A model generated the notes under the pieces. That model was not told the origin of the DNA. It saw nothing but the letters and a program-made list of their open reading frames with translations, and did not search any database. Of a stretch of DNA of 17,112 nt, positions 13,765-17,112 are shown piece after piece (position 1 is the first letter of the stretch; each line of letters starts with the position of its first letter). A program made the translations under genes and the position numbers. Source of the DNA: Methanobacteriota archaeon. Lineage in GTDB: Archaea; Thermoplasmatota; Poseidoniia; Poseidoniales; Poseidoniaceae. Location: NCBI GenBank assembly GCA_009936765.1, contig JAACDL010000145.1:1-17112 (forward strand), written 5' to 3'.

Positions 13765-15453
13765 TCAATCTGCGTGTATATCGGCTACATCGAGCCATTC
13801 GACTGTACATTTAGCCTTGATTAGAGAGGCGATTGAAGGCTGGGTTCTTCCTCCATCCCCATGAACGGTTTCCTTGACATAGGTCCCTGATTCACACCTT
13901 AGATCGAATTGACCCCTCAAAATTCCATCATCGCCGACCTCGATTGAAGGACCTGATGTTTCTATGACCTTGCGGCGCCTAATCTTGTCAGCACGGCGGT
14001 GTGCAACTCGCTCAGGGGTTCGCTGTGCCAGTGTGCAGCCCTGTAGCTTTTCCATAATCTCCATGACATAGTCCGGGTCTGGCAAGGGGAGGGTTTCTTC
14101 CTTGAAATTACTTAATCTGTCAATTAAAACATCTTTAGTTCCGCTTTTTGAAACGCCCTTTTCTTCACATAGAGCAACCAGTTCTGCTTTTTTCAATTGC
14201 GTGAAATCTATTGTTACTGGTTCTTCTTTCTGCTTACGCTTCTTGCCCATGTGGTGGTCTTTGCGTCTGCGGTTGCGATCTTGATTGTTCTTCGGCACTT
14301 CGATAACTTGAGTCAGTTCCTCTAGTTCTTCTTCAGTTAGGGGTTCTATTCGGTACTTTATCCGATAAGACTTCTCAGCAGGTGTGTCTTTTACTCTAAC
14401 AACTTCACTACGGTTCGAAGGCCGCAAATCTGAAACTTCAAGGCTACCACCTGCTGCATCATTGATTTTTTTCATCAACATATCACAATCGATATCTCGC
14501 TTAATTGGCTTCTTTAATTCAATTACAAACGGACGTCCTCTCCCTAAGCAACGCACATCGATATCTTCTCTTCCCATTCCATGAAATGCATGTTCCTCAC
14601 TACCAAATATATCCAGCAATGGGTCACCAATCAAACCTTGAACGGATGAAAGGTACTGCAAACCGGTCTGTTCACATTTGAGACATCCCCTACCTTTACA
14701 GGACCGACATGGCCACTTTGTCTGAGGGATTCCTCTCTCCAACTTACGATATCTCCCGTACATGTAGTGTGAGCGTATGTCCAATTCTACAGTGAGCGTT
14801 AATACATCGATTAATGCAAGTATTTCCGGCTTGTCAATTACCAACTTTACTCCAAAGTTTATCGCATTTAGCTGATGAGCAACCTCTTCGACTAGGCTAG
14901 ATTTCAGAGGTAGCGAGCCACCTGCTCCAAATCGCTTGCGCAGGTGATCTTCTGCTTCTGTCTGATCTTTAGGTATTCTAGCACCCAGTTGTAGACGGAA
15001 ACATTCTCTTTCCCCCACTGCTTCTTTGATAAGTTCAGCGAGCAATGGGGCTTCCTCAAACAAATTTTCACAGAAAGGACACAGTGGTTCCAATTCTCGT
15101 GCTTTTGCCATAGAGGAGTCGGTTTCCACAATTGATGTTCTTATTTCGATTCCTGATTCGAGAACTGTTTGGCCGAATCTCTTTTTGCCACCAACTCTTC
15201 CAAGACAGTGATTACAAGTTCCAATCCTTACCAAGTGTTTGAGCCCTGCTGGACGAGGGGCTGATGGAATCTCTTCCTCGCCGGTATCCAACTGAAGGTT
15301 TTCACCATCCCATTCGGGTTCTTTAACGACTTTGGCCTCCTCACTAGATTCGTCCCAAAGTGAATAATCGGTAGCCCCGAAACCTGCATTCGCGTATGAC
15401 ATCCAATCTTCTTCATCATCGGAATTATCCTTTGAAGTATCCTTGTCAGACAT
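13765..15453 (-). CDS. pus10: tRNA pseudouridine synthase Pus10 with inserted SAP-like domain
   Basis: Archaeal Pus10 makes pseudouridine 54 and 55 in the tRNA T arm. The N-terminal zinc-binding pairs are Cys80/Cys83 (CNHC) and Cys125/Cys128 (CPFC). A second Cys cluster (CRSCKGRGCLKC) lies at about 249-260. The catalytic Asp region is GREDIDVR (about 294-301), followed by GRGRPFVIELKKP and TPERVAHRRADKIRRRKV, ending with SGTYVKETVHGDGGRTQPS. At 562 residues it is longer than typical archaeal Pus10 (about 400-430). About 70 extra residues are acidic N-terminal sequence. About 70 more, inserted near 386-456, are a basic linker plus a SAP-like module (LKKAELVALCEEKGVSKSG). I chose ATG 15453 over the in-frame TTG at 15480. 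Confidence 0.93.
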   Translation of the reverse strand: MSDKDTSKDNSDDEEDWMSYANAGFGATDYSLWDESSEEAKVVKEPEWDGENLQLDTGEEEIPSAPRPAGLKHLVRIGTCNHCLGRVGGKKRFGQTVLESGIEIRTSIVETDSSMAKARELEPLCPFCENLFEEAPLLAELIKEAVGERECFRLQLGARIPKDQTEAEDHLRKRFGAGGSLPLKSSLVEEVAHQLNAINFGVKLVIDKPEILALIDVLTLTVELDIRSHYMYGRYRKLERGIPQTKWPCRSCKGRGCLKCEQTGLQYLSSVQGLIGDPLLDIFGSEEHAFHGMGREDIDVRCLGRGRPFVIELKKPIKRDIDCDMLMKKINDAAGGSLEVSDLRPSNRSEVVRVKDTPAEKSYRIKYRIEPLTEEELEELTQVIEVPKNNQDRNRRRKDHHMGKKRKQKEEPVTIDFTQLKKAELVALCEEKGVSKSGTKDVLIDRLSNFKEETLPLPDPDYVMEIMEKLQGCTLAQRTPERVAHRRADKIRRRKVIETSGPSIEVGDDGILRGQFDLRCESGTYVKETVHGDGGRTQPSIASLIKAKCTVEWLDVADIHAD

Positions 15454-15576
15454 AATATCACCATTCCAAGAAGGGGCCAACCCCTATCTGGAACGAATGT
15501 GGCGACCAGCCCCCCCCTGAAAACCTCTTCCTTTGAAATGGGATTATTCAAGAACTATGGACGCACATGTTGAACC
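15454..15576. promoter_or_regulatory. Divergent spacer between pus10 and xseA
   Basis: This spacer separates two divergent genes and should hold both promoters. No good TATA box stands out. The best AT-rich candidate for xseA is GATTATTCAA (about 15542-15551), roughly 25-35 bases before the ATG, which would give a nearly leaderless mRNA. The spacer also holds a run of eight C (15510-15517). On the minus strand GGTGAT precedes the pus10 ATG. Confidence 0.3.
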
Positions 15577-16761
15577 ATGGCGGGTGAAGCGGTAGAGGTG
15601 GGCCAGTTTGTTGCCCTCGCTCGCAAGTCATTGGTCAATGAACCATACCTCGCTAATGCTGCCATCATTGGTGAGTTAACCAAGTTGACATTAGCCAGGT
15701 CTGGACATTCCTATTTTACACTCACAGATAGTAATGGCTCGATAGACTGTGTGCTTTTTAACGGAAATAATTCTTTCAACTCTCAAAGTATCAAAGTAGG
15801 AAATAAGTTAGTTGCTCTAGGAGGAATTGACGTCTATGTCAAAACGGGTAGAATGCAGTTTAAAGCAAGCAGAGTTCAACCAGTTAAGAGCATTGGTGAA
15901 TTAGAAAAAACTCGCCAAGAACTGATTCAGAGATGGCAGCAAGATGGCACAATGGATAGGCCAAGGTTAGTTGCTCCATTGATTCCAAAGAAACTGCACA
16001 TTATTACCGGAGCAGGCAGTGCTGCTCTCTCAGATATGGAGCGATTAATCTCAGATAGATGGCCTAACTTTTCCTACACACTAATCCCGGTTCTAGTACA
16101 AGGAAACTCAGCACCTGCACAGATAATACAAGCCATAGAAATCGCTTCAAAATCTGCTGATCTAATCATTGTAGGAAGAGGGGGAGGCTCTCCTGAAGAC
16201 CTTTGGTCATTCAACTTGGAGTCGGTATGTCAAGCAATAATCGACTGCCCAATACCGGTAGTTAGCGCAGTAGGGCATGAATCTGATTACATGGTTAGTG
16301 ATATGATTGCAGACATAAGAGCATCTACTCCTTCAAACGCAATCGAAAGAGTGGTTCCGATTAAGGACGATTTATTGGCTCTTATCGCACAAGCCACAGA
16401 TAGGCTAGATTTTGCAATAGACCGGTTGTTCATTAGGAATAATGAGAAAATTGGCAACTTGATTATTCGATTAAGTGCAGCGCCTATGCGAGGGATATCG
16501 AATGCCAGACTGAAACAGTCACAATTGAGTGGTAGAATTAATTCTGCTACCGACAGAATACTAATGCGCGAGAAAAACCTCCTAACCGAGTTTAGCTCTA
16601 TTCTCAAATCCACAAATCCAACGAATGTACTCGAAAGGGGATATTCCATGACTGTAAATGAAAAAGGAAATCCAGTGACCAGTATCGTTGGATTGAAGGC
16701 GGGTGACTCCCTCACAATAGTGTTGAAGGACGGCCAGGTACAAACTGAGGTGAAAGAATGA
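15577..16761 (+). CDS. xseA: Exonuclease VII large subunit
   Basis: ExoVII degrades single-stranded DNA from both ends without metal and is made of one XseA and several XseB chains. The 394-residue product has an N-terminal OB-fold (about 5-105, with YFTLTDSNGSIDCVLF). The catalytic domain carries GRGGGSPEDLWSFN (200-213), AVGHESD (231-237) and ADIRASTPSNA (245-255). A long helical region (about 260-345) follows, then the C-terminal segment with VLERGYSMTVNEKGNPVTS. All family signature motifs are intact. ExoVII is mainly bacterial, so transfer into this archaeal lineage is likely. The stop overlaps the xseB start as ATGA. Confidence 0.95.
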   Translation: MAGEAVEVGQFVALARKSLVNEPYLANAAIIGELTKLTLARSGHSYFTLTDSNGSIDCVLFNGNNSFNSQSIKVGNKLVALGGIDVYVKTGRMQFKASRVQPVKSIGELEKTRQELIQRWQQDGTMDRPRLVAPLIPKKLHIITGAGSAALSDMERLISDRWPNFSYTLIPVLVQGNSAPAQIIQAIEIASKSADLIIVGRGGGSPEDLWSFNLESVCQAIIDCPIPVVSAVGHESDYMVSDMIADIRASTPSNAIERVVPIKDDLLALIAQATDRLDFAIDRLFIRNNEKIGNLIIRLSAAPMRGISNARLKQSQLSGRINSATDRILMREKNLLTEFSSILKSTNPTNVLERGYSMTVNEKGNPVTSIVGLKAGDSLTIVLKDGQVQTEVKE

Positions 16762-16943
16762 GTTATGCTGAATCTATGAAAAGACTAGAACAAATTGTTG
16801 CTGCATTAGAAGCAGGTGGGACTGACCTTGATGAAACTCTGAAATTATTTGAGGAAGGCTCGAAACTACTCAAAGAGTGTAAAACTGAACTTTCTGAAGC
16901 TGAAGGAAAGGTTGAGCAATTACGATTGGAGGATGTTGAGTGA
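16758..16943 (+). CDS. xseB: Exonuclease VII small subunit
   Basis: XseB chains wrap the helical stalk of XseA and are needed for full nuclease activity. The 61-residue product has the typical family pattern: SYAESMKRLEQIVAALEAGG, then LDETLKLFEEGSKLLKECK, forming two helices with a short turn, and an acidic end. Its ATG overlaps the xseA stop by 4 bases, so the two are translationally coupled. Its own stop overlaps the start of the next gene as GTGA. Confidence 0.93.
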   Translation: MSYAESMKRLEQIVAALEAGGTDLDETLKLFEEGSKLLKECKTELSEAEGKVEQLRLEDVE

Positions 16944-17112
16944 GTCGAAAGCATGCAGCCCTGCAACGGAAGGTTATACGTTTAGCAGGAGACTGGAAAG
17001 ACCCCGATGACCAGGAGTCATGGGCAAGTCGAGATATTGTCCAAAATATCGATGTGAAAGAAGATGGTGAAGTAACTATCACTGTGAAACCAAATCGGCC
17101 ACATTGCCCTTG
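16940..17112 (+). CDS. Probable DUF59/MIP18-like protein, 5' part only
   Basis: The frame starts at GTG 16940, overlaps the xseB stop, has GGAGG seven bases upstream, and runs off the window after 57 codons. It begins MSRKHAALQRKVIRLAGDW. The last visible part (VKEDGEVTITVKPNRPHCP) resembles the DUF59 strand-turn leading to the conserved Pro-x-Cys-Pro element of MIP18, SufT and PaaD proteins and of Mrp N-termini. These assist iron-sulfur cluster delivery or related assembly. The match is short and partial, so the family is tentative, but the start and operon position are good. Confidence 0.6.
   Translation, partial: MSRKHAALQRKVIRLAGDWKDPDDQESWASRDIVQNIDVKEDGEVTITVKPNRPHCP

Noticed and set aside
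13679..13810. N-terminal extension of the L21e open frame
   Set aside because: The extra residues do not match the family, overlap the promoter, and the ATG at 13678 has AGGAGTG upstream.
15510..15517. Run of eight C upstream of xseA
   Set aside because: A plain homopolymer in a spacer. It has no associated element and may even be length-miscalled.

Overview
The window is a piece of archaeal chromosome. The translation and transcription genes are archaeal in type and order: L11, L1, L10/P0 and L12/P1; Spt5 with SecE; and L21e, Rpb4, DUF655 and KsgA. There is also an archaeal Pus10 and a tRNA-Leu with no encoded CCA. Next to these lie genes usually seen as bacterial: a type II DnaJ, both exonuclease VII subunits, an RND-type exporter and CorA. 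Leaders have GAGGTG/GGAGG ribosome-binding sites and TATA-like boxes. This mix and the moderate GC suggest a marine Thermoplasmatota-type archaeon (Poseidoniales, Marine Group II). That placement is an inference, not proven by any single marker.

Layout. (1) 148-4688, minus strand, read right to left: secE, spt5, two small four-helix membrane proteins, rpl11, rpl1, rpl10 and rpl12. This is the archaeal secretion/elongation and ribosomal-stalk cluster. Two members look remodelled. L11 has only its C-terminal rRNA-binding domain, and Spt5 carries an extra N-terminal degenerate Nudix-like domain. (2) 4800-5660, plus: dnaJ, divergent from secE. (3) 5711-5794, minus: tRNA-Leu(UAG). (4) 5864-8935, plus: an RND exporter broken by one in-frame TAG. 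(5) 8936-13678, minus: L21e, rpoF, DUF655, ksgA, an unrecognised HhH/coiled-coil/zinc-ribbon protein, a [2Fe-2S] ferredoxin, a 52-residue single-helix membrane protein and corA. The genes are closely spaced or overlapping and probably form one long operon. (6) 13765-15453, minus: Pus10 with an acidic N-terminal extension and a SAP-like domain inserted in its catalytic part. (7) 15577-17112, plus: xseA, xseB and the start of a probable DUF59/MIP18-like gene, coupled by ATGA and GTGA overlaps.

Most of the window builds or serves the ribosome and RNA polymerase. L11, L1, P0 and P1 form the stalks and GTPase centre. Spt5 and Rpb4 act on RNA polymerase. KsgA and Pus10 modify RNA, and SecE anchors the translocon. 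The three promoters that drive these gene sets (secE, rpl11 and L21e) share a TATA-like box and a GTCG element at identical spacing. The main points of interest are domain-level changes in otherwise universal proteins: truncated L11, Nudix-Spt5 and SAP-Pus10. Others are the in-frame TAG and several unrecognised small or multi-domain genes placed in information-processing operons. I see no CRISPR array, insertion sequence, prophage or defence island.
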